From Campylobacter armoricus (GTDB lineage: Bacteria; Campylobacterota; Campylobacteria; Campylobacterales; Campylobacteraceae), in assembly GCF_013372105.1 (NCBI RefSeq), contig NZ_CP053825.1, positions 744,001 through 808,000 on the forward strand: a DNA stretch of 64,000 nucleotides. Direction: 5' to 3'. The position numbers and the translations under genes are program-made. The notes under the pieces are model-generated. The model was given only the letters and a program-made list of their open reading frames with translations, ran no database searches and was not told the DNA's origin. Of this stretch, positions 46,470 through 55,675 are shown one piece after another; positions within the stretch are counted from its first letter, which is position 1; each line of letters opens with the position of its first letter.

Positions 46470-47688
46470 TGCTTTAAAAGGAATGAAAGATTTACAAGAT
46501 GATCAAGCAATGCTTTATGAAAAAGTAGTAAAAACTTGTGAAGAAGTAGCTAAAAATTATGGATTTACTTTCATCAATTGTCCGCATTTAGAACTAACTA
46601 AACTTTTTAAAAGAAGTGTTGGAGAAAGCTCTGATATAGTCGGTAAAGAAATGTATGAATTTATCGATAAAGCAGGTAATGAGGTATGTTTAAGACCTGA
46701 GGGTACAGCCGGAGTAGTAAGATCATATATAGAAGCAAAAATGGATAAAGCTCAAAGTGTTAAAAGATGGTTTTATCATGGCTCTATGTTTCGCTATGAA
46801 AGACCACAAAAAGGAAGATTGCGTGAATTTCATCAATTTGGAGTAGAAAGCTTTGGTATAGCAAGCGTGTATGAGGACGCAAGTATTATCCTAATGTTAA
46901 ATGAAATTTTTAGATGCTTAGAAATTCATACAAGCTTAAAAATTAATTCTTTAGGCTGTAAAGAATGCATGGGTATATATAAAGAAAAACTCATAGCTTT
47001 TTTAAATTCTAAAGAAGGTTTTTGTGAAGATTGTTTAAGAAGAAAAGATTTAAATCCTATTAGGGTGCTTGATTGTAAAAATGATCATTGTCAAAGTTTA
47101 ATCGAAAATGCGCCAAAACTAAGTGAAAATTTATGCTCATGTTGTAAGAAAGATTATGAAAAATTGCAAAAACTTTTAAAAGAAAATGATGTTGAGTTTG
47201 AATGTGATGAGAAATTGGTTCGTGGGCTTGATTATTATTCCAAAAGTGCATTTGAGTTTATCAGTGATGAAATTGGTGCAAAAGCTGCCGTAGCAGGTGG
47301 TGGAAGATATGATAGATTGATTGAATACTTAGATGGTAAAAGTGGTTATGGTGTAGGTTATGCTATGGGTATAGAAAGGATTATGGCTATTTTAGAGCAA
47401 AAACAAAGTGTAAAACAAAGAGAAGGAATTTATCTTTGTGCTATGGATGAAGCTTATATAGATACTATCTTTAAATTAGCAAATACTTTAAGAAAAAAAC
47501 ACAAAGTATATTTAAGCTATGAGGCAAAAAAACTTGCAAAACACTTAAATCAAGCAGATAATGCTAATATTAAAATCTTTTTGTGTATAGGTGAAGATGA
47601 AATGCAAAAAGAAGAGATTTTTTATAAAAATTTAGAAAATAAAGAAACTAAAAATATAAAATTAGCAAATTTGGAGAATGAATTATGA
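46462..47688 (+). CDS. hisS: Histidyl-tRNA synthetase
   Basis: Class-II synthetase of 408 aa: GMKDLQDDQA start, LRPEGTAGVVRSYI (motif 2 region), RYERPQKGRLREFHQFG, the histidine-specific LVRGLDYYSKSAFEF, and GYGVGYAMGIERI (motif 3). A Cys-rich insertion (CKECMG, CEDCLRRKD, CSCCKKD) is present and may hold a metal. Overlaps speA by ATGA. Confidence 0.96.
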   Translation: MINALKGMKDLQDDQAMLYEKVVKTCEEVAKNYGFTFINCPHLELTKLFKRSVGESSDIVGKEMYEFIDKAGNEVCLRPEGTAGVVRSYIEAKMDKAQSVKRWFYHGSMFRYERPQKGRLREFHQFGVESFGIASVYEDASIILMLNEIFRCLEIHTSLKINSLGCKECMGIYKEKLIAFLNSKEGFCEDCLRRKDLNPIRVLDCKNDHCQSLIENAPKLSENLCSCCKKDYEKLQKLLKENDVEFECDEKLVRGLDYYSKSAFEFISDEIGAKAAVAGGGRYDRLIEYLDGKSGYGVGYAMGIERIMAILEQKQSVKQREGIYLCAMDEAYIDTIFKLANTLRKKHKVYLSYEAKKLAKHLNQADNANIKIFLCIGEDEMQKEEIFYKNLENKETKNIKLANLENEL

Positions 47689-49514
47689 TTGATTATGGTA
47701 TTAATATTTGGGGTGCAAATAATTTTATCATTGAAAATGGCAAAGTATGTGTAAATCATGGTAAAAAACCTGCTATTATAGATATAGTAAATACTTTGCG
47801 TGATGATGGTTACAAGGGGCCGTTATTGCTTCGTTTTCCCCATTTAATCCATAAACAAATTGAGCAAATTTATGATAAATTTGCTAAGGCAAAAAAAGAA
47901 TTTAATTACAAAGGTTCTTTTAATGCTGTGTATCCTTTAAAAGTAAATCAATATCCTGGTTTTGTAAAAAATTTAGTCAGTTTAGGTAAAGAATATAATT
48001 ATGGCTTGGAAGCAGGAAGTAAGGCTGAGCTTTTGTTAGCTATGGCTTATAACAACGAAGGTGCACCTATAACGGTTAATGGCTTTAAAGATAAAGAGCT
48101 AATAAACATGGGATTTATAGCGTGTGAAATGGGTCATAATATCACTTTAACTATGGAAGGGCTTAATGAGCTTGAAGCAATGATAGAAATTGCTAAAAAT
48201 CGTTTTAAGCCAAAGCCAAACATTGGTTTAAGAGTGCGTTTGCATTCAGCTGGGGTAGGAATTTGGGCAAAAAGTGGTGGTATAAATTCAAAATTTGGTT
48301 TAACTTCTACTGAACTTATTGAAGCAGTAAATCTTTTAAAAGCTAATAAACTTTTAGATCAATTTACTATGATACATTTTCATTTAGGTTCGCAAATCAC
48401 TGAAATTCATCCTTTAAAAAAAGCTTTAAATGAAGCAGGTAATATCTACACCGAGCTTAGAAAAATGGGTGCAAAAAATTTAAAAGCCATTAATCTTGGA
48501 GGGGGGTTAGCAGTAGAATACTCTCAGTTTAAAAATGAAACAAGTAGAAATTACACTCTCAGTGAGTATGCAAACGATGTTGTATTTATTTTAAAAGGCA
48601 TCGCAGAGCAAAAAAAAGATTTAGAGCCTGATATTTTTATAGAAAGTGGGCGTTTTGTAGCGGCTAATCATGCTGTGTTAGTAGCACCTGTTTTAGAGCT
48701 TTTTTCACAAGAATACACAGAAAGTAAGCTTTTATTAAAAGATAAAAATCCAAAACTTATTGATGAACTTTATGATTTATATAAAAATATTAAAGCCTCT
48801 AATGCACTTGAATATTTACATGATAGTATAGATCATATGGAGAGCATTTTAACCTTGTTTGATTTAGGTTATGTGGATTTACAAGATCGCTCTAATAGTG
48901 AAATTTTAGTGCATTTGATTATGAGAAAAGCTATTACTTTGGTGGGTGATCAGGCTGATTTATCAAGTTTGCAAAATGAAGTGCAAGAAAAATATTTAGT
49001 GAATTTTTCGGTGTTTCAGTCTTTGCCTGATTTTTGGGGTTTGGAGCAAAATTTTCCTATTATGCCACTTGATAGACTTAATAAAAAGCCCACAAGAAGT
49101 GCAAGTATATGGGATATAACTTGTGATAGCGATGGAGAAATTTCATACTCTAAAGACAATCCTTTGTTTTTACATGATATTGATGTGGAAGCTGAAGATT
49201 ATTTTTTAGGATTTTTCCTAGTAGGAGCTTATCAAGAAGTATTAGGTATGAAACATAATCTTTTTACACACCCAACAGAGGCTTGCATAAGTATCAATGA
49301 AAAGGGTTTTGAAGTAGAAAGTATATTGGAGGCTCAATCTATTTTAGATACATTAGAAGATCTTGATTATGATATTCATGCGATTATGGATAATATTAAT
49401 GAAAAAATTTATGCTTCAAAACTTGTTAATGAAAATCAAAAAAAACATATCTTAGGTGAAATTTATTTGTTTTTAAATGATAATGGATATTTAAAAAGTA
49501 TAGGTAGTAAATAA
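47685..49514 (+). CDS. speA: Biosynthetic arginine decarboxylase
   Basis: PLP enzyme converting arginine to agmatine, the first step towards putrescine. The 609 aa protein has the PLP-lysine motif NAVYPLKVNQYPGFV, MIHFHLGSQITEIH, and the glycine loop INLGGGLAVEY. It is the last gene of the flgA-speA run, closed by a terminator. Confidence 0.96.
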   Translation: MIDYGINIWGANNFIIENGKVCVNHGKKPAIIDIVNTLRDDGYKGPLLLRFPHLIHKQIEQIYDKFAKAKKEFNYKGSFNAVYPLKVNQYPGFVKNLVSLGKEYNYGLEAGSKAELLLAMAYNNEGAPITVNGFKDKELINMGFIACEMGHNITLTMEGLNELEAMIEIAKNRFKPKPNIGLRVRLHSAGVGIWAKSGGINSKFGLTSTELIEAVNLLKANKLLDQFTMIHFHLGSQITEIHPLKKALNEAGNIYTELRKMGAKNLKAINLGGGLAVEYSQFKNETSRNYTLSEYANDVVFILKGIAEQKKDLEPDIFIESGRFVAANHAVLVAPVLELFSQEYTESKLLLKDKNPKLIDELYDLYKNIKASNALEYLHDSIDHMESILTLFDLGYVDLQDRSNSEILVHLIMRKAITLVGDQADLSSLQNEVQEKYLVNFSVFQSLPDFWGLEQNFPIMPLDRLNKKPTRSASIWDITCDSDGEISYSKDNPLFLHDIDVEAEDYFLGFFLVGAYQEVLGMKHNLFTHPTEACISINEKGFEVESILEAQSILDTLEDLDYDIHAIMDNINEKIYASKLVNENQKKHILGEIYLFLNDNGYLKSIGSK

Positions 49515-49520
49515 AAAATT

Positions 49521-49552
49521 ATAAGGCAAGAAAATTCTCTTGCCTTATTTTT
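49521..49552. terminator. Terminator after speA
   Basis: Perfect 11-bp stem ATAAGGCAAGA / TCTTGCCTTAT (49521-49531 and 49538-49548) followed by TTTT, between speA and a convergent gene. Confidence 0.88.
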
Positions 49553-49898
49553 ACCAATCAGTCGTCATACATTTTTGCTGTATATATATCATAAGAGCTT
49601 TTTTACCATCTGGTGTAGTTGGTGGATTCTTAAATTCTTCTGAAATTTTAATTATTTTATTATTGGGACATTGTGCCCTAGTACTCAATCCTTTTTTAAC
49701 TTCAAGCAAATACTTTTTTCCAGAAAATTCAAAATCATATATACCATCTTTTGGCTGTTTGCTATTGACTGATTTTGGTTTTTCTTTATTGGAAGGTGTA
49801 TTATTATCAACGATAAAATTTTTTAAATCACCTGCATTTAACATTGAAGCATATAACACTGAAATAATACAAATTACATTTTTAAAATTATTTTTCAT
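49551..49898 (-). CDS. Small exported hypothetical protein
   Basis: 115 aa protein with a signal peptide (VICIISVLYASMLNAG), mature part with a Lys/Ser region and two cysteines (TRAQCPN and IQQKCMTTD), a pattern compatible with a periplasmic disulfide. No family recognised. Ribosome binding GAGGAAA precedes ATG 49898. Immediately upstream are eight tandem copies of an octamer (49919-49982), leaving it close to the repeat. Likely accessory: it is inserted between speA and cysE, which are adjacent in C. jejuni (from memory). Confidence 0.7.
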   Translation of the reverse strand: MKNNFKNVICIISVLYASMLNAGDLKNFIVDNNTPSNKEKPKSVNSKQPKDGIYDFEFSGKKYLLEVKKGLSTRAQCPNNKIIKISEEFKNPPTTPDGKKALMIYIQQKCMTTDW

Positions 49899-49918
49899 TT
49901 TTTCCTCTTTCCTCTTTT

Positions 49919-49982
49919 AAGTTTTTAAGTTTTTAAGTTTTTAAGTTTTTAAGTTTTTAAGTTTTTAAGTTTTTAAGTTTTT
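49919..49982. repeat. Octamer tandem repeat AAGTTTTT x 8
   Basis: Eight exact, uninterrupted copies of AAGTTTTT (AAAAACTT on the minus strand) fill most of the 93-base gap between two minus-strand genes, ending about 20 bases before the start codon of the 115 aa gene. Length variation here would change promoter or leader spacing but not a reading frame. Confidence 0.95.
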
Positions 49983-49991
49983 TATTCCTCC

Positions 49992-50576
49992 TTATTTTGA
50001 ATTTTCTTTACCATATATCCAAAGCATATGATCAATTTCTCTATTACTAAAATTATTTAATTTGTAAAATATTTTAAATTCATTTATTATTTTTATTAAA
50101 TTTTTATAATTTTTTAAATTATTTTTTGTAAAATGAAAGGATGAAAATTTATATTTTTTATTAAAATAAATTAAACTTTTTGAAATAAATTGATCATAGA
50201 TAACATATTTTTGTTTGTTATGATGAAAACAGTATTTACTAGCAAAAGAATATAAGAATATTTTTTTATTTTTAGAATTTGTAAAATTTGCAATTTGCTC
50301 AATAATACAAGGATTTCCCGCTTTTAAAGCTTTGTCAATATCTAGTTTTAATATCCAATCGGCTATATCATTTATGCCATACATTTTTAAATTTGTACTA
50401 TAAAAGTTATCTATAATACAAGCTTTTAGAGAAATAGAAATTTTGTTTTTGTTATCTGGGTAATTGTTGAAAATATATTCAACTACCTTTTCTTGCTCTC
50501 TATAATGTTTATATTCTTTAGATTGTTTATATTTATTGAGAAAATTTATCAAGACATTTTTAATTTCTTCTTGCAT
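49992..50576 (-). CDS. Accessory protein, possibly HhH-GPD/OGG-like; phase-variable candidate
   Basis: 194 aa soluble protein rich in Lys, Asn and Phe. SFASKYCFHHNKQKYVIYDQFISK and FSNREIDHMLWIYGKE resemble a poorly known family distantly like helix-hairpin-helix DNA glycosylases; this is a weak impression. I use ATG 50576, which has AAGGG five bases upstream. Upstream is a run of nine G's (50608-50616 as C on plus). An alternative ATG at 50618 lies at its edge and is in frame only at nine G's, adding about 14 residues. Low GC and position between speA and cysE suggest acquisition. Confidence 0.6.
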   Translation of the reverse strand: MQEEIKNVLINFLNKYKQSKEYKHYREQEKVVEYIFNNYPDNKNKISISLKACIIDNFYSTNLKMYGINDIADWILKLDIDKALKAGNPCIIEQIANFTNSKNKKIFLYSFASKYCFHHNKQKYVIYDQFISKSLIYFNKKYKFSSFHFTKNNLKNYKNLIKIINEFKIFYKLNNFSNREIDHMLWIYGKENSK

Positions 50577-50607
50577 TTTAACCCTTATTTTTAAAAAAAG
50601 TATTCTA

Positions 50608-50616
50608 CCCCCCCCC
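50608..50616 (-). repeat. Homopolymeric G9 tract
   Basis: Nine C's on plus (G's on the coding minus strand), the classical contingency-locus motif of Campylobacter. It lies 32 bases upstream of ATG 50576 and directly behind ATG 50618. Confidence 0.95.
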
Positions 50617-50704
50617 ATTATTAAAAAACACTTAAATATAGTGTAAAATTATTTATAATTTTTTTGGTAAAATTATTTTTCAGATATTATAAAAAGGTGA
50701 AAAT

Positions 50705-51310
50705 ATGGGATTTTTTTGTATTCTTAAAGAAGATTTTTCTATGCCAAAACAAAAAGATCCTGCATATAGATCTTGCCTAGAATTAGCTTTTAATTATCCT
50801 GGCGTTTGGGCTGTTGTAAATTATCGTTTTGCACATTTTTTTTACAAAAAAGGTTTTATAAAAATTGCAAGGATTATTAGTGGAATTTCTCAATTTTTTA
50901 CCGGAGTTGATTTGCACCCAGGTGCAAGTTTAGGTAGAAGGATATTTATAGATCATGCTTATGGGGTTGTAATTGGTGAAACTTCTGTTATAGGTAATGA
51001 TGTTTTGATTTATCAAGGCGTTACTTTAGGTGGAACGAGTTTAGATAAAAAGACCAAAAGACACCCTACTATAGAAGATGGTGTGATAATAGGCTCTGGT
51101 GCTAAAATTTTAGGTAATATTACTATAGGTAAAAACGCCAAAATAGGTTCAAATGCAGTTGTACTAAAAGATGTTGGATCAAATTTAACAGCTATTGGCA
51201 TACCTGCTTATATTAAAGAACATGGTAAGATTGATTATGAAGAAAAAATAGCTAAATTAGAAACAAGACTTGCTGTTTTAGAAGAAAAACTAAATAAAGA
51301 GGATAAATGA
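50705..51310 (+). CDS. cysE: Serine O-acetyltransferase
   Basis: First step of cysteine synthesis. The 201 aa protein starts MGFFCILKEDFSMPKQKDP and shows left-handed beta-helix hexapeptide repeats (GVDLHPGASLGRRIFIDHA, VVIGETSVIGNDVLIYQG, GSGAKILGNITIGKNAKIG) including the catalytic His/Asp region. AAAAGGTG precedes the ATG. It overlaps murG by ATGA. Confidence 0.96.
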   Translation: MGFFCILKEDFSMPKQKDPAYRSCLELAFNYPGVWAVVNYRFAHFFYKKGFIKIARIISGISQFFTGVDLHPGASLGRRIFIDHAYGVVIGETSVIGNDVLIYQGVTLGGTSLDKKTKRHPTIEDGVIIGSGAKILGNITIGKNAKIGSNAVVLKDVGSNLTAIGIPAYIKEHGKIDYEEKIAKLETRLAVLEEKLNKEDK

Positions 51311-52338
51311 TAGCAATTACAGGCGGAGGTACGGGAGGGCATTTGGCTATAGCTAGATGTCTTTTGCAAAGTGCAAAAAAACAAGGCATAGATTGTATTT
51401 ATATAGGAAGTGAAAATGGTCAAGATAGGCTTTGGTTTGAAAATGAAGATAGTTTTTATAAAAAATATTTTTTAAGTTCTCAAGGTGTTGTCAATAAAAA
51501 AGGCTTGGCTAAATTTCAGTCACTTTTTCACATTTTAAAACTTGCAAAAAAAACAAAGCAAATTTTAAAAGAGCATAAAATTAAAGCAGTTTTTAGCGTG
51601 GGAGGATATAGCAGTGCTCCTGGTGCTTTTGCTGCTTTAATGGCAAATATCCCTCTTTTAATTCATGAGCAAAATTCCAAAATGGGGAGTTTAAATTCTC
51701 TTTTAAAACCTTTTTCTAAAGCTTTTTTTACTGCTTTTGATGATCAAATTAACAAAACAAACACTTTCTTTTGTCCTTATCCTATTAGCGAGATTTTTTC
51801 TCAAAAAGCAAGAGTTCGAAAAGAATTGAAAAATATTATTTTTTTAGGTGGCTCACAAGGAGCTAAATTTATTAACGATCTTGCTTTGGAAAATGCTTTA
51901 TATTTCAAAGAAAAAGGCATTAATATTATTCATCAATGTGGTAAGAATGATTATGAAAGATGTAAAAAAGTTTATGAAGATTTAAATATAAAAGTAGAAC
52001 TTTTTGATTTTGATAAAAACATTATAGACAAAATTTCTAAAGCAGATTTAGCTATATCAAGATCAGGTGCTAGTAGTCTTTTTGAACTTAGTGCAAATTA
52101 CCTCCCTTGTATTTTTATACCTTATCCTTATGCGGCTAAAAATCATCAGTATTTTAATGCTTTGTATTTAAAAGAGCGTAATTTATGTGAGATTTTAAGT
52201 CAAGAAGAAAAACAGAAATTTTTGAACTTAGTAGAAAATTTTTCACTAGAATCAAAATCTTTAGCTTTGCAAGGATTGAAAAGTGAAAATGGTGCAGATT
52301 TTATGATAGAAAAAGCTAAGCAAATGGGGTTTATTTAA
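51307..52338 (+). CDS. murG: UDP-GlcNAc transferase MurG
   Basis: Membrane-associated glycosyltransferase converting lipid I to lipid II. 343 aa with the N-terminal ITGGGTGGHLAIA glycine loop, SVGGYSSAPGAFAA, FLGGSQGAKFIND, and ISRSGASSLFELSA with FIPYPYAAKNHQ. It overlaps the convergent YggS gene by eight bases. Confidence 0.96.
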   Translation: MIAITGGGTGGHLAIARCLLQSAKKQGIDCIYIGSENGQDRLWFENEDSFYKKYFLSSQGVVNKKGLAKFQSLFHILKLAKKTKQILKEHKIKAVFSVGGYSSAPGAFAALMANIPLLIHEQNSKMGSLNSLLKPFSKAFFTAFDDQINKTNTFFCPYPISEIFSQKARVRKELKNIIFLGGSQGAKFINDLALENALYFKEKGINIIHQCGKNDYERCKKVYEDLNIKVELFDFDKNIIDKISKADLAISRSGASSLFELSANYLPCIFIPYPYAAKNHQYFNALYLKERNLCEILSQEEKQKFLNLVENFSLESKSLALQGLKSENGADFMIEKAKQMGFI

Positions 52339-52948
52339 ATAAAATACTCCCTAAACGCACCATATTTGAGCCACATTTTATAGCGAGTTCGAAATCTCCA
52401 CTCATACCCATAGAGCAAATTTTTGCCCCGTGTTTTTGTAAATTATCATAAATTTTAAAAGTTTGCTCAAAGCTTTCTTTGATTTTTTCTTTATTCATGG
52501 AGCCTATACACATAATGCCTACTAGGTTTAAATTTTTACATTCTTCTTGTATTTGTAAATACTCTTCTATAGCCTTGTTTCGTTCTATGCCACTTTTTGA
52601 ATTTTCATTAGCGGTGTTAATTTCCAATAAAGTATCAAGTTTATAATCAAGTCTTTTATCTACTGCTTTGGCGATTTTTAAGCCATTGCAAGATTGCCAA
52701 AGTATAGGGTTTTGTTTGATTAAAAGATTGATTTTATTACTTTGAAGATTGCCTATAAAATGCCATTTGATTTCTAAATCTTGAAGCTTTTCTTTTTTTA
52801 AAGCTAAAGCTTGGACTTGATTTTCTCCAAACTCTATGATACCTTGCTTAAAAAGCTCTCGAATCTGCCCATCTTGAACATATTTACTAGCTGCTATTAA
52901 ACGCACATTTTGTTTTATGGTTTTTTCAAAAATTGTTTTTAAATTCAT
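52331..52948 (-). CDS. PLP homeostasis protein (YggS/PROSC family)
   Basis: 205 aa TIM-barrel PLP-binding protein of vitamin B6 homeostasis. The PLP lysine is in RLIAASKYVQ; IEFGENQVQAL, WHFIGNLQSNKI and GIMCIGSMNKEK with MGMSGDFELAIKCGSNMVRLGS are typical. It is located between convergent murG and rpoN (6 bases away). Confidence 0.93.
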   Translation of the reverse strand: MNLKTIFEKTIKQNVRLIAASKYVQDGQIRELFKQGIIEFGENQVQALALKKEKLQDLEIKWHFIGNLQSNKINLLIKQNPILWQSCNGLKIAKAVDKRLDYKLDTLLEINTANENSKSGIERNKAIEEYLQIQEECKNLNLVGIMCIGSMNKEKIKESFEQTFKIYDNLQKHGAKICSMGMSGDFELAIKCGSNMVRLGSILFK

Positions 52949-52954
52949 CTTTTC

Positions 52955-54202
52955 CTACATTAATTCATATAATTTTTTACGCTCACTTGAACTTCCTATA
53001 CCAAGTTGCATACGATATTTAGTGATGGTTCTACGCCCTAACTGCACACTTGGGAATTCTTTTTGAGTAAGTTCGAGAATTTTCAAATCACTCAAAGGTT
53101 TTTTAGGGTTTTCTTTTTTAATTAAATTACTAAGAAAATCTTTGATAGTTGCATTTGAAGTTTCTCCATCATCAACAGCAGTGGTAAAGAAAGATTTTAA
53201 AGGTATTAAGCCTCTATCACAACTTAGATATTTATTAGCAATTGCTCTTGAAATAGTTGAGGCATTTCTTTCAAGATCTTGTGCCAAATCTTTAAGTTGC
53301 ATAGGTTTAATATCACCTCCCATAAAAAAATCATATTGATATTCAACTATCATAAGTCCTATTTTATAAAGCGTTGCCTTACGCATAGCTAATGCATCAA
53401 TCAAATTTTTAGCATCTTTTAAATATGCATTTAAAAATTCATGTTCTAATCCATCTGTTTCAAAAGCAATTTCTGGGTAATAATCATCATTTATTTTGAT
53501 CTTAATTTCTCCGTTTTCATGATAAATAAAAATATCAGGAATGATTTCCATGCTTTCTTCGAAATACTCCAAAAATGGTGGAATAGAAATTTTTTTAATT
53601 ATAGCTATAGCCTTTTTATATAAAGGATCTTTAGTAAAATCCTTAGCATTTTCTAAATTTAAAATAAGTATTTTGCAAAACTCATAAAGTTCACTATCTA
53701 AATCAAAATGCTCTAATGCAAAAATAAATGCTTCTTGATTATCTTTTGCTCCTACCCCAATAGGATCAAGATACTTAAATCTTTGTCTTATTTTTTCTAC
53801 TTCTAAAGGATCAAATTCACCTAGAATTTCTTCATCATATTCAAAATACCCTTCATGATTTAAGCATTCTATGATTTTTTCGGCAATTGTTTGAGATTTT
53901 TTAGTCGGAAAAAATGGTGGAATGATTTGTTCGCTTAAAAGATTATAAACATTCTTTACCTCTAAGCTTTTTATATCTATCATTTGTGTAGTTGTATTTT
54001 TACTAAAATATTCTTGATAGTATTTATTTTGAGTGTTAGTAATGCTGGAATTTTCTTTTATCTCTATAAATGGATTTTCTTTAGCAAATTCATCTAAACT
54101 TTCTTTTAAATCTTCAATGTTGGCTTGTAATATAGGAAGCCATGATCTTAAAGTTTGTGATAGTTTTGCTTTTTGTGTTATAGAGGTTTTTTGTTTAAGC
54201 AT
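52955..54202 (-). CDS. rpoN: RNA polymerase sigma54 factor RpoN
   Basis: Alternative sigma factor which in Campylobacter controls the flagellar hook, basal-body and other genes with the FlgSR two-component system. 415 aa with region I (TSITQKAKLSQTLRSWLPILQ), the core-binding region, and the C-terminal DNA-binding part with HTH-like ERNASTISRAIANKYL and RpoN box GRRTITKYRM. The start abuts the lptB stop by one base. Directly relevant to promoters A and B in this window. Confidence 0.97.
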   Translation of the reverse strand: MLKQKTSITQKAKLSQTLRSWLPILQANIEDLKESLDEFAKENPFIEIKENSSITNTQNKYYQEYFSKNTTTQMIDIKSLEVKNVYNLLSEQIIPPFFPTKKSQTIAEKIIECLNHEGYFEYDEEILGEFDPLEVEKIRQRFKYLDPIGVGAKDNQEAFIFALEHFDLDSELYEFCKILILNLENAKDFTKDPLYKKAIAIIKKISIPPFLEYFEESMEIIPDIFIYHENGEIKIKINDDYYPEIAFETDGLEHEFLNAYLKDAKNLIDALAMRKATLYKIGLMIVEYQYDFFMGGDIKPMQLKDLAQDLERNASTISRAIANKYLSCDRGLIPLKSFFTTAVDDGETSNATIKDFLSNLIKKENPKKPLSDLKILELTQKEFPSVQLGRRTITKYRMQLGIGSSSERKKLYELM

Positions 54203-54927
54203 TATTCAAGTCTAAACTCACTTCCAAGATAGTATTTTTTAACATCTTCATTATGTGCTATTTCATTAGCATTACCACTAGCTAGTAATCTTCCACTTCT
54301 AATCACATAAGCTCTATCGCAAATTGCTAAAGTTTCTCTTACATTATGATCGGTGATTAAAACACCTATATTCATAGCTTTTAAATCATTAATCAAACTT
54401 TGTATTTCACCTACTGCTATAGGATCAACCCCAGCAAAAGGCTCATCTAAGAGTAAAAATTTAGGATTACATATTAATGATCTTGCGATTTCACAACGCC
54501 TTCTTTCACCTCCACTTAAACTCATACCTTTTCTGTGTCTAATGGGTTCTATACTTAACAATTCTAACATTTGTTCTATTTTTTGCTCTAACTTTTTTTT
54601 ATCTTGATATATTACTTGAGCCGCTAAGAGCAAATTTTCTTCTACACTTAAATCTTTAAACACACTACTTTCTTGAGGTAAATACCCGATGCCAAGTTTT
54701 GCTCTTTTATTGAGAGGTTCTTTTGTAATATCTTGCGAATCCAAAAAAACTTTTCCACTTGTTGGAAAAATAAGCCCGCAAATCATATAAAAACTTGTTG
54801 TTTTTCCTGCTCCATTTGGGCCTAAAAGGCCTACAACTTCACCACTTTGAACTTCCAATGAAACATCATGTATGATTTTAGTTTTTTTAATAATTTTTTC
54901 TAAATTTTTAGCTTCTAGCTTACTCAT
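54202..54927 (-). CDS. lptB: LPS export ABC ATPase LptB
   Basis: ATPase of the LptBFG complex that drives lipooligosaccharide transport to the outer membrane. 241 aa with Walker [14 protein letters not shown], signature [13 protein letters not shown], Walker [14 protein letters not shown] and the His switch DHN. It overlaps tsaE and rpoN, a conserved neighbourhood. Confidence 0.95.
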   Translation of the reverse strand: MSKLEAKNLEKIIKKTKIIHDVSLEVQSGEVVGLLGPNGAGKTTSFYMICGLIFPTSGKVFLDSQDITKEPLNKRAKLGIGYLPQESSVFKDLSVEENLLLAAQVIYQDKKKLEQKIEQMLELLSIEPIRHRKGMSLSGGERRRCEIARSLICNPKFLLLDEPFAGVDPIAVGEIQSLINDLKAMNIGVLITDHNVRETLAICDRAYVIRSGRLLASGNANEIAHNEDVKKYYLGSEFRLE

Positions 54928-55327
54928 GTATTATATACTTTCTTTTGTTTTTATAAGGAATGATTTGTAAAATTATATTAAAAATTTGATATTTATCTAA
55001 GTATTTTTTTAATTTTTCATCACCCCACTCTACCAAATGTAAGCCTTCTTCAAAAAAATTTTCAATTAAACCATTTTTCAAAAGCCCTTCAAATCCTTCT
55101 TGATAAATATCATAATGATATATTTTCCCTTGATAAAAATCATATTCTTGCATGATAGAAAAAGTAGGAGAATTAAGCATTTTTTCCACTCCAAGAAATT
55201 TAGCATAATTTTGCACTAAAGTAGTTTTACCACTTGCTAAATCTCCTTGAAGTAATATAACTCCACTTTTAGGCAAAATTTCACAAAGTTTATTAAGTTC
55301 ATTTTGAGTTAAGATTAATTCTTTCAT
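54920..55327 (-). CDS. tsaE: tRNA t6A synthesis ATPase TsaE
   Basis: ATPase partner of TsaBD in making N6-threonylcarbamoyladenosine at tRNA position 37. 135 aa with P-loop [14 protein letters not shown], the [13 protein letters not shown] switch and HLVEWGDE. Overlaps the S4 gene and lptB; the t6A product is substrate for MtaB encoded at 2535. Confidence 0.94.
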   Translation of the reverse strand: MKELILTQNELNKLCEILPKSGVILLQGDLASGKTTLVQNYAKFLGVEKMLNSPTFSIMQEYDFYQGKIYHYDIYQEGFEGLLKNGLIENFFEEGLHLVEWGDEKLKKYLDKYQIFNIILQIIPYKNKRKYIIHE

Positions 55328-55572
55328 TGAATTTTTACCACATATTTTTCTTGCATAGCTTTTGGAATACTTTTGGAAGTTGGTATATCTAAAACTTTAT
55401 AAATATTAGTATATTCTATAAATTTAATACTTATTTCATCACCAACTTTAACTTCTTTACTAGCTTTTACTACTTGATTGTTTATACTTACCACACCACT
55501 TTTACACATATCTTCTGAAATTGCACGACGCTTAGTAATATTAACTACATTTAAAAATTTATCTATTCTCAT
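55324..55572 (-). CDS. S4-domain RNA-binding protein
   Basis: 82 aa protein with a single S4 domain (MRIDKFLNVVNITKRRAIS, GVVSINNQVVKASKEVKVGDEI), related to Hsp15/HslR and RqcP-like proteins that bind ribosomes or peptidyl-tRNA. First gene of the S4-tsaE-lptB-rpoN operon, divergent from argG. Which ribosome factor it corresponds to is open. Confidence 0.85.
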   Translation of the reverse strand: MRIDKFLNVVNITKRRAISEDMCKSGVVSINNQVVKASKEVKVGDEISIKFIEYTNIYKVLDIPTSKSIPKAMQEKYVVKIQ

Positions 55573-55675
55573 AAAAATATTTTATCAAAAAATACAAGAA
55601 ATTGTTATAAAATTTTACATTATATTAAGCTAAATTCGTTAAATTTTAAAATTATTTTTACAAAGAGGAAAAACA

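Noticed and set aside
48500..48510. G6 run inside speA as a phase-variation tract
   Set aside because: Only six G's, in the conserved glycine loop of arginine decarboxylase, so composition of GGN codons explains it. The same holds for the G6 at 4541 in the FtsH-like gene.
49540..49920. 126-codon plus-strand frame opposite the 115 aa gene
   Set aside because: Starts inside the speA terminator; the minus-strand frame has a proper signal peptide and ribosome site.
49919..49982. CRISPR array
   Set aside because: Eight-base contiguous repeats without spacers and no cas genes; it is a simple tandem repeat.
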